From positions 660,001 to 724,000 of the forward strand of contig NZ_JAAFYS010000001.1 in assembly GCF_012070395.1 (NCBI RefSeq): a stretch of DNA of 64,000 bases, in the 5' to 3' direction. The position numbers and the translations under genes were made by a program. Below are positions 47,227-57,797 of the stretch, piece after piece. Source of the stretch: Pseudoroseicyclus tamaricis (GTDB lineage: Bacteria; Pseudomonadota; Alphaproteobacteria; Rhodobacterales; Rhodobacteraceae). The notes under the pieces are model-generated. The model saw nothing but the letters and a program-made list of their open reading frames with translations. It did not search any database and was not told the origin of the DNA. How positions within the stretch are numbered: the first letter of the stretch is position 1; each line of letters begins with the position of its first letter.

Positions 47227-48402
47227 ATGATCCCCGCGATCCTGCCCACCTATAACCGCGCGCCCCTCGCCTTCGAGCGGGGCGAGGGCTCCTGGCTCGT
47301 CGCGGAGGACGGGCAGCGATATCTCGATCTCGCCGCGGGGATCGCCGTCAACGCGCTCGGGCACGCCCACCCGAAGCTGGTGCAGGTGCTGGCCGAGCAG
47401 GGCGCGAAGCTCTGGCATGTCTCCAACATCTACCGGGTGCCCCAGCAGGAGGCGCTGGCGGCGCTGCTGGTGGAGCACAGCTTCGCCGACACGGTGTTCT
47501 TCACCAACTCCGGCACCGAGGCCTGCGAGCTGGCGGTGAAGATGGCGCGCAAGCATTTCTCGGCCAGCGCGCCGGAGCGCACGCGCATCCTCGCCTTCAA
47601 CGGCGCCTTCCACGGCCGCTCCTCGGCGGCCATCGCCGCCTCCGGCAGCGAGAAGATGGTGAAGGGCTTCGGGCCGCTTCTGCCCGGCTTCGCGCAATTC
47701 GAGTTCGGCGGCGAGGAGGTGTTCGAGGCGCTGAAGGCCCCCGATGTCGCCGCGGTGATGGTCGAGCCCATCCAGGGCGAGGGCGGCATCCGCGCGGCAG
47801 AGGATGGCTGGCTCAAGCGCCTGCGCGGGGCATGCGACGAGGCCGGTGTGCTCCTGATCCTCGACGAGGTGCAATGCGGCATGGGCCGGACGGGCCGGCT
47901 CTTCGCGCATGAATGGGCGGGCATCACGCCCGACATCATGATGGTCGCCAAGGGCATCGGCGGCGGCTTCCCCCTCGGCGCCGTGCTGGCGACGGAAGGG
48001 GCGGCCAAGGAGATGACGGCCGGCTCCCATGGCTCCACCTACGGCGGCAACCCGCTCGGCTGCGCCATCGGCACCGCGGTGACGGAGATCATCACGGGGC
48101 CGGGCTTCCTCGACGAGGTGAACCGCAAGGCGTCTCTGCTGCGCCAGTCCCTCGAGGGGCTGGTCGCGGCGCACCCGGAGGTCTTCGAGGAGGTACGCGG
48201 CAGCGGGCTGATGCTCGGCCTCAAGTGCAAGGCGGCGAACACCGATATCGTGCAGGCCGGCTACGGCGCCCACGTGCTGACGGTGGCGGCGGCAGACAAC
48301 GTGCTGCGCCTCCTGCCGGCGCTCACCATTTCCGACGACGAGATCGCCGAGGCGGTGACGCGGCTGGAGACGGCTGCCAGAACGGTGGAGGCGGCGCAAT
48401 GA
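47227..48402 (+). CDS. argD: Acetylornithine aminotransferase
   Basis: 391 residues from ATG 47227, with GGAAAGGA upstream. [60 protein letters not shown] and the PLP lysine in [18 protein letters not shown] are present. A class III aminotransferase forming N-acetylornithine in arginine synthesis. The argF start overlaps its stop (ATGA). Confidence 0.93.
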   Translation: MIPAILPTYNRAPLAFERGEGSWLVAEDGQRYLDLAAGIAVNALGHAHPKLVQVLAEQGAKLWHVSNIYRVPQQEALAALLVEHSFADTVFFTNSGTEACELAVKMARKHFSASAPERTRILAFNGAFHGRSSAAIAASGSEKMVKGFGPLLPGFAQFEFGGEEVFEALKAPDVAAVMVEPIQGEGGIRAAEDGWLKRLRGACDEAGVLLILDEVQCGMGRTGRLFAHEWAGITPDIMMVAKGIGGGFPLGAVLATEGAAKEMTAGSHGSTYGGNPLGCAIGTAVTEIITGPGFLDEVNRKASLLRQSLEGLVAAHPEVFEEVRGSGLMLGLKCKAANTDIVQAGYGAHVLTVAAADNVLRLLPALTISDDEIAEAVTRLETAARTVEAAQ

Positions 48403-49325
48403 GCCACTTTCTCGACATCAACAAAACCGACGCCGCCGAGCTGAGGGGCATCATCGACAGCGCCCGTGCCATGAAGGATGCCCGGGGCGGCCGCCCCAAG
48501 GGCAGCCCGGACGACGAGCAGCCGCTCGCCGGGCAGATGGTGGCGCTGATCTTCGAGAAGCCCTCGACCCGCACGCGGGTGAGCTTCGACATCGGCGTGC
48601 GCCAGATGGGCGGGCAGACGATGGTCCTCTCCGGCTCGGAGATGCAGCTCGGCCATGGCGAGACCATCGCCGACACGGCGCGCGTCCTCTCCCGCTACGT
48701 CGATCTCATCATGATCCGCACCTTCGAGGAGCAGACGCTGCTCGACATGGCCGAATACGCCTCGGTGCCGGTGATCAACGGGCTGACCAACCGCAGCCAC
48801 CCCTGCCAGATCATGGCCGACGTGATGACCTACGAGGAGCATCGCGGCCCCATCGCCGGCAAGAAGGTGGTCTGGTCGGGCGACGGCAACAACGTCTTCG
48901 CCAGCTTCGCCCATGCCGCGGGGCAGTTCGGCTTCGATCTCACCTTCACCGGCCCGCCGACGCTGGACCCCGAGCAGGTGTTCATCGACGAGGCCTGCGC
49001 CAAGGGCGCCCGCGTCACCATCGAGCGCGACCCGGTGAAGGCCGTGACCGGAGCCGACCTCGTGGTGACCGACACCTGGGTCTCGATGCACGACCCGCAG
49101 AGCGCGCGCGAGCGCCGCCACAACCAGCTGCGCCCCTACCAGGTGAACGAGGCGCTGATGGCGCATGCCAAGGAAGATGCGCTCTTCATGCACTGCCTGC
49201 CCGCCCACCGCGACGACGAGGCCACCTCCGCCGTCATGGACGGGCCGCACTCGGTGATCTTCGACGAGGCGGAGAACCGGCTGCACGCGCAGAAGGCCGT
49301 GATGCGCTGGTGCCTCGGGGTGTGA
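48399..49325 (+). CDS. argF: Ornithine carbamoyltransferase
   Basis: 308 residues. Carbamoyl-phosphate loop [35 protein letters not shown] and the ornithine loop [13 protein letters not shown] are diagnostic. It makes citrulline. It forms an operon with argD. A structured repeat, not a clear terminator, follows. Confidence 0.95.
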   Translation: MSHFLDINKTDAAELRGIIDSARAMKDARGGRPKGSPDDEQPLAGQMVALIFEKPSTRTRVSFDIGVRQMGGQTMVLSGSEMQLGHGETIADTARVLSRYVDLIMIRTFEEQTLLDMAEYASVPVINGLTNRSHPCQIMADVMTYEEHRGPIAGKKVVWSGDGNNVFASFAHAAGQFGFDLTFTGPPTLDPEQVFIDEACAKGARVTIERDPVKAVTGADLVVTDTWVSMHDPQSARERRHNQLRPYQVNEALMAHAKEDALFMHCLPAHRDDEATSAVMDGPHSVIFDEAENRLHAQKAVMRWCLGV

Positions 49326-49370
49326 CGGCCGGGAAAATGAGCGCCTGCGGCGCACGCCTCTGGTTGCGTT

Positions 49371-49420
49371 GAGGGGGCTGTCTGCCCCCTCAAACTCCCC
49401 CGAGAGGTATTCTGAAAGGG
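49371..49420 (+). repeat. Intergenic GGGGGC / CCGAGAGGTATT structured element, copy 3
   Basis: GAGGGGGCTGTCTGCCCCCTC forms an outer hairpin and is followed by CCCCCGAGAGGTATTCTGAA. Lies 46 nt past argF, where a terminator would be expected. Confidence 0.6.
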
Positions 49421-49538
49421 CGAGAGCTGGAGGAGGCGCGAGGTTCGCTCGGGAGTGGGCGAGCGCGGGGCTTTGCGCTGGCCCGCGGAGGAAGGGAGGG
49501 GCTGGCGGTTGCGCCGGCCCCTCTCTCTTTGCGCGCCC

Positions 49539-52500
49539 CTAGTAATCCAGCTCGTAGAAGAGGCCGAGGCGGGACTCGCCCTCGGAGGTCACGCTGCCGC
49601 GGACAGTGACGTTGTCGGTCACGTCGAGGTTCAGCGTCACCTCCGACTCGTCGCCGAGCGTGACGTCGGCATAGACGTTCTCGCTGAGGTAGCGGCCGGC
49701 GCGGACGGCGGTGTTGCCCTCCTCGTCCGTCTGCACGTCGAGATCGTCGAGGCCGAGGCCCTGCCGCAGCCGGCCGAGTACACCGACGCCGCCGCGCCCC
49801 GCCAGCGTCGAGACGGCGGAGGCGAGCTGCACGGCCTGCAGGGGTGAGATGTCGGAGATGGAGGTGCCGAAGAGCAGCTGCGAGAGCACCTCGTCCTCCG
49901 GCAGGCTGGGCTCGGAGGAGAAGGTGACCTCCGGCTCCATCGCCGGTCCCTCGACGGTGATGATCACCACCGTGCCGTTGGGCGCCTCCGTGCGGGCGAC
50001 GAGGCGGAGGTAGGGATCGAAGTTGCCCTGCAGCGTGACCGAGCCCTCGTCGAGCTCGAAGCGCTGGCCGAGGAGGTCGAGCCGGCCGCGGATAAGGTTG
50101 AACGCCCCGGTGGGGATGATGTTGGCCGTGGTGCCGGTGATCTGCAGCTGCCCGCCAAGCTCGGCATCGAGGCCCCGGCCGCGCACGAAGATGCGGCCCG
50201 GGGCGTTCAGCGTCAGGTCGAGCGCATAGGCGACGCCCGGCCCCTCGGTGCCGCCATCGGCGCCCACCTCCTCTCCCGCGATGGTCAGCTCGGCGCGGTT
50301 CAGCGTCGTGCGGACGGCGGGGGAGGGCTCGATGTGGTAGACGGTCGGCAGGTCGCCGAGCGGGCCGATGGGGGAGGAGGGCACGCGGATCTCCGCCTCC
50401 CGCAGGTTGGCCTCGCCGGAGATGCGGGCGCCGCCGGTCAGCGGGCCGTCGATGGCGATGGCGGCATCGACGGTGGCCTCGTAGAGCGCCGGGTCCCGCA
50501 GGATGAGCCCGTCGGCATTGGCGCGGAGCGCGGCGTTGAAGCCGTCCGTCAGGCCGACGGAGCCGGTGACGGAGAGGGTGCCGCCCGAGGAGATGCCGCC
50601 CGAGAGCGCCACGTCCGCGGTGCCGCCGCCGAGCGTGACGGTGCCGGAGAGCCCCTCGATGGCCAGCGTGAAGGTGGGCAGCGAAAGGCGCGCATCGGCG
50701 AGCGAGACGGTGCCGGAAAGGGCCGAGAGGGACGGGCCGGTCAGGCTGAGATCGAAGCTCGCCGTGCCGTCGAGCCGCCGCGGCTCGAGGAAGCCGTTGA
50801 CGAGGCCGAGCGGCAGCTGGCCGGTGGCGCCGATGTCTAGCGCGCCGCCCGGCCCGTAGCTGCCGGAGACGCGGGCGCCGAGGCCGCCGGGGCCATCGAG
50901 ATCGGCGCTGAGCTGCCACGCCCCGCCGTTGAGGCTGGCGGTGCCGTCGGCGCGCAGCGGGCCGGAGAAGCCGGGCGCGATGAGGCCGATATCGGCGAGG
51001 CGGGCCGTGAAGTCCGCCTGCCCGCCATCCTCCGGCCGGGCCAGCGCGCCGCCGGCCTGCAGGTTGGGGAAGTCGAGCGAGAAGGCATCGGAGGAGAGGC
51101 TGCCGTCCTCGGCACGCTGGATGTCGAGGTAGATCGTCCCCCGCCCGGCGAGCAGGCGGTTCGCGATGTCGTTGCCGACGCCGAGGTTCTGCGTCGTCGC
51201 CCGGATCTCCTGCCCGAAGGCCAGTGCCATGGGCCGCAGCGTGCCCTCCGCCGTGCCCGAGAGGCCGCCGGAGAGCGGCACGCCCACCGGCCCGGCGAGG
51301 GCGGAGAGCTGCGGCGCCTCGATGGTGGCGGAGGTCTCCAGCAGCCAGTCCTCCTCCACCTCCGACCAGGGGCCGGTGGCGGTGAGGGAGATGCTGTTGG
51401 GGCCGGTAGTGGCCGTCAGCGCGGCGTCCAGCGCGCGGTCGGCGGCGAGCGTCACGTCGAGGCTGGCGTCGATGGGCTGGCCGAGGCCGGAAACTAGCGC
51501 GCCCGGCTGCAGGATCGTCGTGTCCAGATCCGCCCAAAGCGCCCCGTCCGCCGCCCGCTCGGCGCGGCCGGTGAGGGTGATGGCGGGGGTGGCGATGGAG
51601 AGATCCTCGGCCGCCAGCAGCCCGTCGTCGCTGACGAGTGTGGCGGAGAGGCTGCCGGTGCCGGCGAGAAGGGCATCGACCTGCGGCACGCCGATGGCGA
51701 TGTCCTCGGTGGTGCCGGTGACGTCTATCTCCAGCCGCGCGCCGCCGGCGGGGATGGTCCCGTTGGCCTGCAGGTCCACCGAGCCGTCCAGCGGCAGGCC
51801 GGCGAGCTCGGAGAATGGGGCGAGGTCGGGGATGGTGGCGCTGGCGTCGAGCGTCAGCGGTGCGGAGGCGTCATCGCGCAGCACCGTGACCTCGGCGCTG
51901 AGGCCGTTCGGGGCGGAGACGCTGGCGGCGACGTCGACCGCGCCGCCGTCCACCATGGCCCGGCCGGTGGCGGTGAGGCGGCCGTCATAGCCGGGGGCGA
52001 TGAGGCCGAGATTGGCGACGGAGGCGTCGAAGGTCGCCTGCAGCGTCTCGCCCGCGAGCGTGCCGGAAGTCTCCACCGACAGCTGCGGGGTGCGGGCGGA
52101 GATGCCCTCGAAGGTCAGCCCCTCGGCGGTGCTGGCGACGCGGCCGGAGAGTCGGCCCTCGCCGTCGAGCAGCGGCTGGATCGCCTCGATGCCGACGGCG
52201 AGGTCCTGCGTGGTGCCGTCGATGGTGAGGTCGTAGCTGGCGAAGTCCGCCGAGGTCGTACCGGTGACGGAGAGCGCGACGGAGCCGCCCAGTTCCCGGC
52301 CGGCGAGGTCGGAGAAGGGGGCGAGGTCGGGGATGGCGAGGTCGGCGTCGACGTCGACGGGGGCGCCGTCGCCTTCGCTCTGCAGGCTGACGTCGATGTC
52401 CAGCCCGTCCGGGGCGGCGACGGTGGCGGTGATGTCCACCGCGTCACCGGCGATCACGGCCCGGCCGCTGGCGGAAGCGGGGCCGTCGTAGCCGGGGGCG

Positions 52501-55500
52501 ACGAGGCCGAGATCGGTGACGGAGGCCTCGAAGGTCGCGTCTACGTCCGATCCGTCGAGCGTGCCGGAGGCGGCGAGGGAGAGCTGCGGCGTCTGAGCCG
52601 AGATGCCGTCGAAGCTGAGGGCGCCGTCCTCGCCGATGACCCGGCCGCTGATGGCGCCGGAGCCGGCGAGCAGGGGCTCGATGGCCTCGATGCCGACGGC
52701 GAGGTCCTGCGTGGTGCCGTCCAACGCCAGGTCGTAGGAGGTGTAGTCCCGCGAGGCGGTGCCGGTGACGGAGAGATCGACGGAGCCGCCGAGGTCACGC
52801 CCCGCAAGCTCGGAGAAGGGCGCGAGGTCGGGGACCGTCAGCTCGGCATCGATGGAGAGGGGGGCGTCGGCCCCTGGGCTCTGCACCGCGATGTCGGCGC
52901 CGAGGCCCTGCGGCGCGGCGATGGTGGCGGTGAGGTCGATGGCCTCGCCGGAGATCGAGGCACGGCCGCTGGCAGAGGCCGGGCCGTCATAGCCGGGGGC
53001 GATGAGGCCGAGATTGGTGAGCGAGGCGTCGAAGGTGGCGTCGATGGTCTCGCCGGCGAGGGTGCCGGAGGCCGCCAGCGACAGCTGGGGCGTCTCGGCG
53101 GAGACGTCCTCGAAGGTGATCGTGCCATCCGCGCCGGTGACCTGGGCGGAGATCTCGCCGGTGCCGGCGAGGAGCGTGTCGGCGGCGTCGATGCCGAGGG
53201 CGAGGTCCTGCGTCGTGCCGTCGATGGCGAGGTCGTAGCGCGAGAGGTCCCGCGATGCGGTGCCGGTGACGGAGAGCTCCGCCGAGCCGGAGAGGGGCCG
53301 GCCCGCGAGTTCGGAGAAGGGGGCGAGGTCGGGCACCGCCAGCTCGGCATTGACTTCGAGCGGGGCGCCGTTGCCGGGGCCCTGCACGGAGATGTCGGCG
53401 CCGAGGCCGCCGGGGGCGGAGATGGTGGCGGTGACGTCCACCGCGTCGCCCTCGATCAGCGCCCGGCCGGTGGCCGTGGCGGGGCCGTCGTAGCCGGGGG
53501 CGACGAGGCCGAGATCGGTGAGCGAGGCGTCGAACGTCGCCTGAAGGTCCTGCCCTTCGAGGCTGCCGGAGGTCTGCAGCGAGAGCTGCGGTGTCTCGGC
53601 CGAGACGTTCTCGAAGGTGATCGCGTCCTCGATGCCGCTGACCGAGGCGCTAATGCGGCCGGTGCCGGCGAGGAGCGCATCGGCGGCGTCGACGCCGACG
53701 GCGAGGTCCTGCGTCGAGCCGTCCACCTGCACGTCGAAGCGGGAGAAATCCTCCGACGCGGTGCCGGTGATCTCCAGATTGGCGGCGCCGCCGAGGTCGC
53801 GCCCGGCGAGGCTGGAGAAGGGGGCGAGGTCGCCCACGTCGGCGGTGACGGTGCCCGACCAGCCCTCCTGCGGGCTGAGCACGACGTCAACGTCCGCCAT
53901 CAGCTGGTCGGCGGCGAGCGTGGCGTCGATGGTGGCGCCGCTGGCGGCGCCCCAACGGGCGGTGCCGTTGAAGGTGCCGGGGCCCGTCAGGTCCGGGACG
54001 ACGCGGGAGAGCTGCGGCAGGGTGAGCGAGAAATCGGCGGTGGCCTGCGCGGAGGAGACGTTGGCGTCGGCGACGAGCGTCAGCCCGTCGGTGCGCACCT
54101 CCAGCGCCTCGATCCGCGTGCCCTCGGCGTCGCGCGCGGCGGTGAGGGAGAGGCGACCGTCGCCGGCGAGCAGGCCGTCGAGCTCGTCGATGCCGAAGCC
54201 GAGATCGGTCGTCTCGCCTTCGATCGTCACGCGGCCGGCGCGGTCGAGCAGGGCGATGTCGGCGCCGATGGCGACATTGGCGGCGCCGGTGAGGTCGGTG
54301 CCTGCCAGCTCGGCGAAACGGGAGAGGTCGCCCGCCGTCAGGTCGAAGTCCAGCCGGCTCTGCAGCCGCTCGCTGGCGGTGTCGACCGTGGCGCTGCCGG
54401 CGATCTCCAGCCCCGGGCCCTCGAGCGTGAGCTGCGAGATTTCCAGCGGCCCCTCGGCCGGCTGGGCGACGGTGATCTGGCCGGAGATGTCGGTGCCGAC
54501 AGCCTCCAGCAGCGCCTCGTCGGAGAAGTCGAGGCCGGTGGCGTTGTAGGCGAGATCGGCGGTGAACGTCTCCGCATCGGGGGAGATGGTGCCGGTGCCC
54601 TCGAGGCGCAGCGCCCCCACCTCGACGTCGCCCTGCACGTATTCGTCGGCGGTGAAGGTGAGGGTGAAGCCGTCATCCTCCGCCTGGTCGTAATCGAGCG
54701 CGATCTCGGCCGAGCGGGCGGAGATGTTGCCGCCGCCGAAAGGCAGCACGAGGAGGTTGCCCGTCCCGGTGCCGAAGGTGCCGTCCAGCTCCAGCCGGAC
54801 GGGCCAGCCGTCGGGCTGCAATTCGCCGCTGGCGGCGAGCTGCAGCGTCTCCGCCTGCGCCTCCAGCCGGTCGAGGATCAGTGCGCCGTCTGCCTCGCGG
54901 CGGCCCTGGAAGGCGATGCGGCTGCTGTCGCCGAAGAACGGCTCGTAATCGGCCGGCAGCAGCGGCGTCACGTCGCCGGAGATGTCGGCGCGGACCTGGC
55001 TGGCGCCGTCGACGGTGACGAGGCCGAAGGTGCCGGTGACGCGCTCGGTGCCGTCGGTGGCCAGCGCCAGCTCGGCGCTGAAATCGTCGATGGGGCCGGA
55101 GCCGGCCAGCTCCAGCGACAGCGCCGGCTCGCCGGGAATGTCGAGGAGGCTGGCGACGATGCCGCCCGGGCCTTCCCGCAGCGCCACGTCGAGGTCGAGC
55201 ATCCGGCTCTCGTTGGAGTAGGAGCCGGCGATGACGAAGCCGCCCTCGGCGTCGAGCCGGTCTGCCTCGATCCGCGCCTCCAGCGCGCCGTCGTCGAAGC
55301 TCAGCCCGCCGTCGAGCGAGAAGGAGGACCGCTGGCCGAGGATCGCCTCGCCCAGCACGACGGTGTCGACCTGAAGCTGCTCGACCTCCACCGCGACGGG
55401 CAGGTCGGGCAGGCGGAAGGGTTTTGCCTCCGGGCTCGGGGCGCTGGTCGAGGGCTCGGGGGTGCGGACGAAGCGGATCGACTCGGCGCTCATCTCGCCG

Positions 55501-55829
55501 ATCTCGATGCGCCGCTGGAACAGCGCGGAGCGGTTCCAGTCCAGCACCACGCCGGAGATGATGAGCCAGACGCCCTCGGCATCCGAGATGATGATCCGCT
55601 CGATGGTGGCGCGCGAGGAGAGGGCCCCCTCGAAGCCCTCGATCACCACGCTGCGCCCGGTATCGGAGAGGGCGCCGGTGATAAGGCGGGTGATGAAATC
55701 CTGATCGGACGTCGCCTGCGCCGCCTCTTCAAGCAGGCTGAGCTCGCCATCCCCCTCCTGCGCCAGCGCGGGGCCGGCGAGAAGCGTCAGGGCGAGCGCG
55801 AGGCGGGCGAGGAGGGAGGAGATACGCAT
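49539..55829 (-). CDS. tamB: Giant TamB-like translocation/assembly module protein
   Basis: 2096 residues from ATG 55829, which overlaps the tamA stop (ATGA); the longer open frame into tamA is an antisense-like artefact. TamB is usually about 1,200-1,500 residues. Signal peptide (MRISSLLARLALALTLLAGP), a long beta-taco body and the conserved DUF490 C-terminus (LLFGTSISDISPLQAVQLAS, GLDDLDVQTDEEGNTAVRAG, RYLSENVYADVTLGD, SRLGLFYELDY) are clear. Residues about 498-1450 hold a tandem array with exact 167-residue period. TamB spans the periplasm and moves lipids or outer membrane proteins with TamA. Confidence 0.95.
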   Translation of the reverse strand: MRISSLLARLALALTLLAGPALAQEGDGELSLLEEAAQATSDQDFITRLITGALSDTGRSVVIEGFEGALSSRATIERIIISDAEGVWLIISGVVLDWNRSALFQRRIEIGEMSAESIRFVRTPEPSTSAPSPEAKPFRLPDLPVAVEVEQLQVDTVVLGEAILGQRSSFSLDGGLSFDDGALEARIEADRLDAEGGFVIAGSYSNESRMLDLDVALREGPGGIVASLLDIPGEPALSLELAGSGPIDDFSAELALATDGTERVTGTFGLVTVDGASQVRADISGDVTPLLPADYEPFFGDSSRIAFQGRREADGALILDRLEAQAETLQLAASGELQPDGWPVRLELDGTFGTGTGNLLVLPFGGGNISARSAEIALDYDQAEDDGFTLTFTADEYVQGDVEVGALRLEGTGTISPDAETFTADLAYNATGLDFSDEALLEAVGTDISGQITVAQPAEGPLEISQLTLEGPGLEIAGSATVDTASERLQSRLDFDLTAGDLSRFAELAGTDLTGAANVAIGADIALLDRAGRVTIEGETTDLGFGIDELDGLLAGDGRLSLTAARDAEGTRIEALEVRTDGLTLVADANVSSAQATADFSLTLPQLSRVVPDLTGPGTFNGTARWGAASGATIDATLAADQLMADVDVVLSPQEGWSGTVTADVGDLAPFSSLAGRDLGGAANLEITGTASEDFSRFDVQVDGSTQDLAVGVDAADALLAGTGRISASVSGIEDAITFENVSAETPQLSLQTSGSLEGQDLQATFDASLTDLGLVAPGYDGPATATGRALIEGDAVDVTATISAPGGLGADISVQGPGNGAPLEVNAELAVPDLAPFSELAGRPLSGSAELSVTGTASRDLSRYDLAIDGTTQDLALGIDAADTLLAGTGEISAQVTGADGTITFEDVSAETPQLSLAASGTLAGETIDATFDASLTNLGLIAPGYDGPASASGRASISGEAIDLTATIAAPQGLGADIAVQSPGADAPLSIDAELTVPDLAPFSELAGRDLGGSVDLSVTGTASRDYTSYDLALDGTTQDLAVGIEAIEPLLAGSGAISGRVIGEDGALSFDGISAQTPQLSLAASGTLDGSDVDATFEASVTDLGLVAPGYDGPASASGRAVIAGDAVDITATVAAPDGLDIDVSLQSEGDGAPVDVDADLAIPDLAPFSDLAGRELGGSVALSVTGTTSADFASYDLTIDGTTQDLAVGIEAIQPLLDGEGRLSGRVASTAEGLTFEGISARTPQLSVETSGTLAGETLQATFDASVANLGLIAPGYDGRLTATGRAMVDGGAVDVAASVSAPNGLSAEVTVLRDDASAPLTLDASATIPDLAPFSELAGLPLDGSVDLQANGTIPAGGARLEIDVTGTTEDIAIGVPQVDALLAGTGSLSATLVSDDGLLAAEDLSIATPAITLTGRAERAADGALWADLDTTILQPGALVSGLGQPIDASLDVTLAADRALDAALTATTGPNSISLTATGPWSEVEEDWLLETSATIEAPQLSALAGPVGVPLSGGLSGTAEGTLRPMALAFGQEIRATTQNLGVGNDIANRLLAGRGTIYLDIQRAEDGSLSSDAFSLDFPNLQAGGALARPEDGGQADFTARLADIGLIAPGFSGPLRADGTASLNGGAWQLSADLDGPGGLGARVSGSYGPGGALDIGATGQLPLGLVNGFLEPRRLDGTASFDLSLTGPSLSALSGTVSLADARLSLPTFTLAIEGLSGTVTLGGGTADVALSGGISSGGTLSVTGSVGLTDGFNAALRANADGLILRDPALYEATVDAAIAIDGPLTGGARISGEANLREAEIRVPSSPIGPLGDLPTVYHIEPSPAVRTTLNRAELTIAGEEVGADGGTEGPGVAYALDLTLNAPGRIFVRGRGLDAELGGQLQITGTTANIIPTGAFNLIRGRLDLLGQRFELDEGSVTLQGNFDPYLRLVARTEAPNGTVVIITVEGPAMEPEVTFSSEPSLPEDEVLSQLLFGTSISDISPLQAVQLASAVSTLAGRGGVGVLGRLRQGLGLDDLDVQTDEEGNTAVRAGRYLSENVYADVTLGDESEVTLNLDVTDNVTVRGSVTSEGESRLGLFYELDY
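51480..54338 (-). repeat. Tandem 501-bp / 167-residue repeat array inside tamB
   Basis: The landmark (P)DLAPFSELAG recurs with Phe at residues 671, 838, 1005, 1172 and 1339, each exactly 167 apart, and in degraded form at 505 (166 before). Within units, the segments DGTTQDLAVGIEA, SAETPQLSLAASGTL, LGLIAPGYDGPASASGR recur. Four units are near-identical at DNA level and two flanking ones are diverged. All units preserve the reading frame. Confidence 0.92.
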
Positions 55830-57673
55830 CAAAAGGACTGCCCGATACCAACATAAACATCGACGGAGCCGAAGGTGTCGTCCCCCGTCACCGGCGTCGC
55901 CACGTCGAGCCGGATCGGCCCGATGAGGGTGTTGTAGCGCACGCCGAGCCCGGCGCCGGCGTGCCACTCGTTGACCGACGGATCGAACGGGTCGGGCCCG
56001 ACGAGCCCGGCATCGACGAAGGCCACGGCGCCGATCTTCTCTGTCACGGCGACGCGGGCCTCCGATTGCAGGCCGAGGAAGAGCGCGCCCCCCGTCTCCA
56101 CCGTCGTCGGCCCCTCGCCGAAGTCGCGGGTGATCTCGACATCGAGCGACTGGTAGGGCTGGCCGCGCACGGTGCCGCCGCCGCCGGAATAGAAGAGGTA
56201 GTCCGCCGGCGCATCCTCGGGACCGACGCCGAAGACGGCGCCGGCCTGCCCGCGCAGCGCCACGACGACGCGCTCGCCGAAGCCGCGGTAGACGCGGGCG
56301 TCGGCATAGGTGCGCGCGCCGGAGCCGATGCCGGAGAGGCCGTAGAAGGGCGTCACCTCGAGGTCGATGTAGAAGCCCTCGGTGGCGTTCTGCGGATCGT
56401 CCCGCCGGTCGAGCTCTGCCCCGAGCGGCAGGGTGAGGAGCTGGTATTCCCGGGTGCGGAAATCCGTCTCCTCGCGGGCGTAGGTGTAGCCCGGACCAGC
56501 GGTGAAGATGAGATCCTCGAGGAAGACGGCGCGGGTGAGGCCGGTCTCGATGGAGAAGGCGTCGAGCGTGTAGCCCGGCTCCTGCAGGCGCTGCAGGACG
56601 ACCTCGCCGGTGAAGTCGGTATCCCGCCGGAAGGTCGCCTGCCGGTCGAAGGTGGCGCGCAGGATGTAGTCGATATCGTCGGCATCTCCGGCGAGGCCGT
56701 TGATCTCCGCCGCCAGCTCCAGGCTCTCGGCGCCGCCGAGGAGGTTGCGGTGCAGCCAGGAGGCGCTGAGCGCCACGCCCTCGACGGAGGAGACCTCCGC
56801 CCCGAAGCTGAGGCGGCGGGGTGGCGCCTCCACCAGCTCGACGATCACGTCGAGCGTGCCGTCGGCGTTGTAGGTCTCCGCCTCGCGGACGGCGACGGTG
56901 GAGAAGGCGCCCGATTGCTGCAGCCGGCGGGTGGCGCGGGTGAGCACGTCGGGCGTGAAGGTGCGCCCCTCTGGCAGGTTGGCGATGGCGACGATGCGGT
57001 CCGTGCGCACATCCTCGTTGCCGGAGACGACGAGGTCGCCGAACGTCAGCTCCGGCCCCGGCTGGATGGCGACGGAGGCGTCGAGCCGTTGCTCGGGGTG
57101 GATTGCGGTGATGTCCTGCTCGCCCGGCTCGGCCTTGGCGTGGCCGATCTCGCGCCAGGCCTCCACCGCGGCGTCCACCGCGTCGGCGACGGCACCGGAA
57201 TAGGCGGGCTCCCCGGGGGCGAAGCTCTCCGGCAGCTCGGTGCCGGGGGCCAGCGGCATGACCTCCGCCTGGCCGAAGATGAACTCCGGCCCCGGGCTGA
57301 CGGTGATGGTGATGCGCTCGACGGAGGAAGGCGCCTCCAGCGGCTGGATCCCGGAGGCCTCGCGCCCGTCGACCTCGATGGAGATGACGCCGCTGTAGCG
57401 CCCCTCGGCATAAAGGCCGGTGAGCAGGCGGCGGTAATCGGCGCGGGCGGCGGCGACGTAATCCTCCGCCGAGGGCGGGCCGGACTCGGGGATATCGGCG
57501 GATTCGAGGGCGAAGAGCAGGGAGGCGTTCTGCAGCGTCTCGCGCAGGTCCTCCATCTCCTCCAGATCGGGGAGGATCAGCTCCACCTCCTGGGCGATGG
57601 CCGCGCCGCCGAGACATGCCGACATGACGCCCGCCGTTGCGAAACGTCTCACCCAACCGTCACTCGCGCCCAT
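55829..57673 (-). CDS. tamA: TamA-like outer membrane protein (BamA/Omp85 family)
   Basis: 614 residues. A signal peptide ends around AAIAQEV. POTRA-like domains occupy about 60-290 (FIFGQAEVMPLAPGTELP, LTFGDLVVSGNEDVRTDRIV). The Omp85 barrel follows, with the conserved LFYSGGGGTVRGQPYQSLDV loop and the C-terminal VDVYVGIGQSF ending in Phe. It works with TamB, encoded next and overlapping, to insert proteins or move lipids to the outer membrane. Confidence 0.94.
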   Translation of the reverse strand: MGASDGWVRRFATAGVMSACLGGAAIAQEVELILPDLEEMEDLRETLQNASLLFALESADIPESGPPSAEDYVAAARADYRRLLTGLYAEGRYSGVISIEVDGREASGIQPLEAPSSVERITITVSPGPEFIFGQAEVMPLAPGTELPESFAPGEPAYSGAVADAVDAAVEAWREIGHAKAEPGEQDITAIHPEQRLDASVAIQPGPELTFGDLVVSGNEDVRTDRIVAIANLPEGRTFTPDVLTRATRRLQQSGAFSTVAVREAETYNADGTLDVIVELVEAPPRRLSFGAEVSSVEGVALSASWLHRNLLGGAESLELAAEINGLAGDADDIDYILRATFDRQATFRRDTDFTGEVVLQRLQEPGYTLDAFSIETGLTRAVFLEDLIFTAGPGYTYAREETDFRTREYQLLTLPLGAELDRRDDPQNATEGFYIDLEVTPFYGLSGIGSGARTYADARVYRGFGERVVVALRGQAGAVFGVGPEDAPADYLFYSGGGGTVRGQPYQSLDVEITRDFGEGPTTVETGGALFLGLQSEARVAVTEKIGAVAFVDAGLVGPDPFDPSVNEWHAGAGLGVRYNTLIGPIRLDVATPVTGDDTFGSVDVYVGIGQSF

Positions 57674-57797
57674 CTAGTCTCACCCGTCCCGCAAATTTGC
57701 CTCACAGTAACGCGTGGCGCGAAGAGGGCCAGTCAACTCTTTGATGGATGGCGCAGAACCGCCGGGCCGGGGAGGGGCAGGGCGGAGGCGTCGGTCC

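Noticed and set aside
49326-49538. Searching for a classical terminator after tamB and argF
   Set aside because: No stem with T tract was found; only the GGGGGC/CCGAGG element is present, so no terminator is called.
51480-54338. CRISPR-like direct repeats
   Set aside because: The 501-bp period, preserved frame and protein-level conservation show coding repeats of tamB, not a CRISPR array.
55830-57656. Apparent N-terminal extension joining tamB to a 2705-residue frame
   Set aside because: The extension is an alternative frame of tamA, Arg/Pro-rich without motifs; tamB has its own signal peptide and ATG overlapping the tamA stop.
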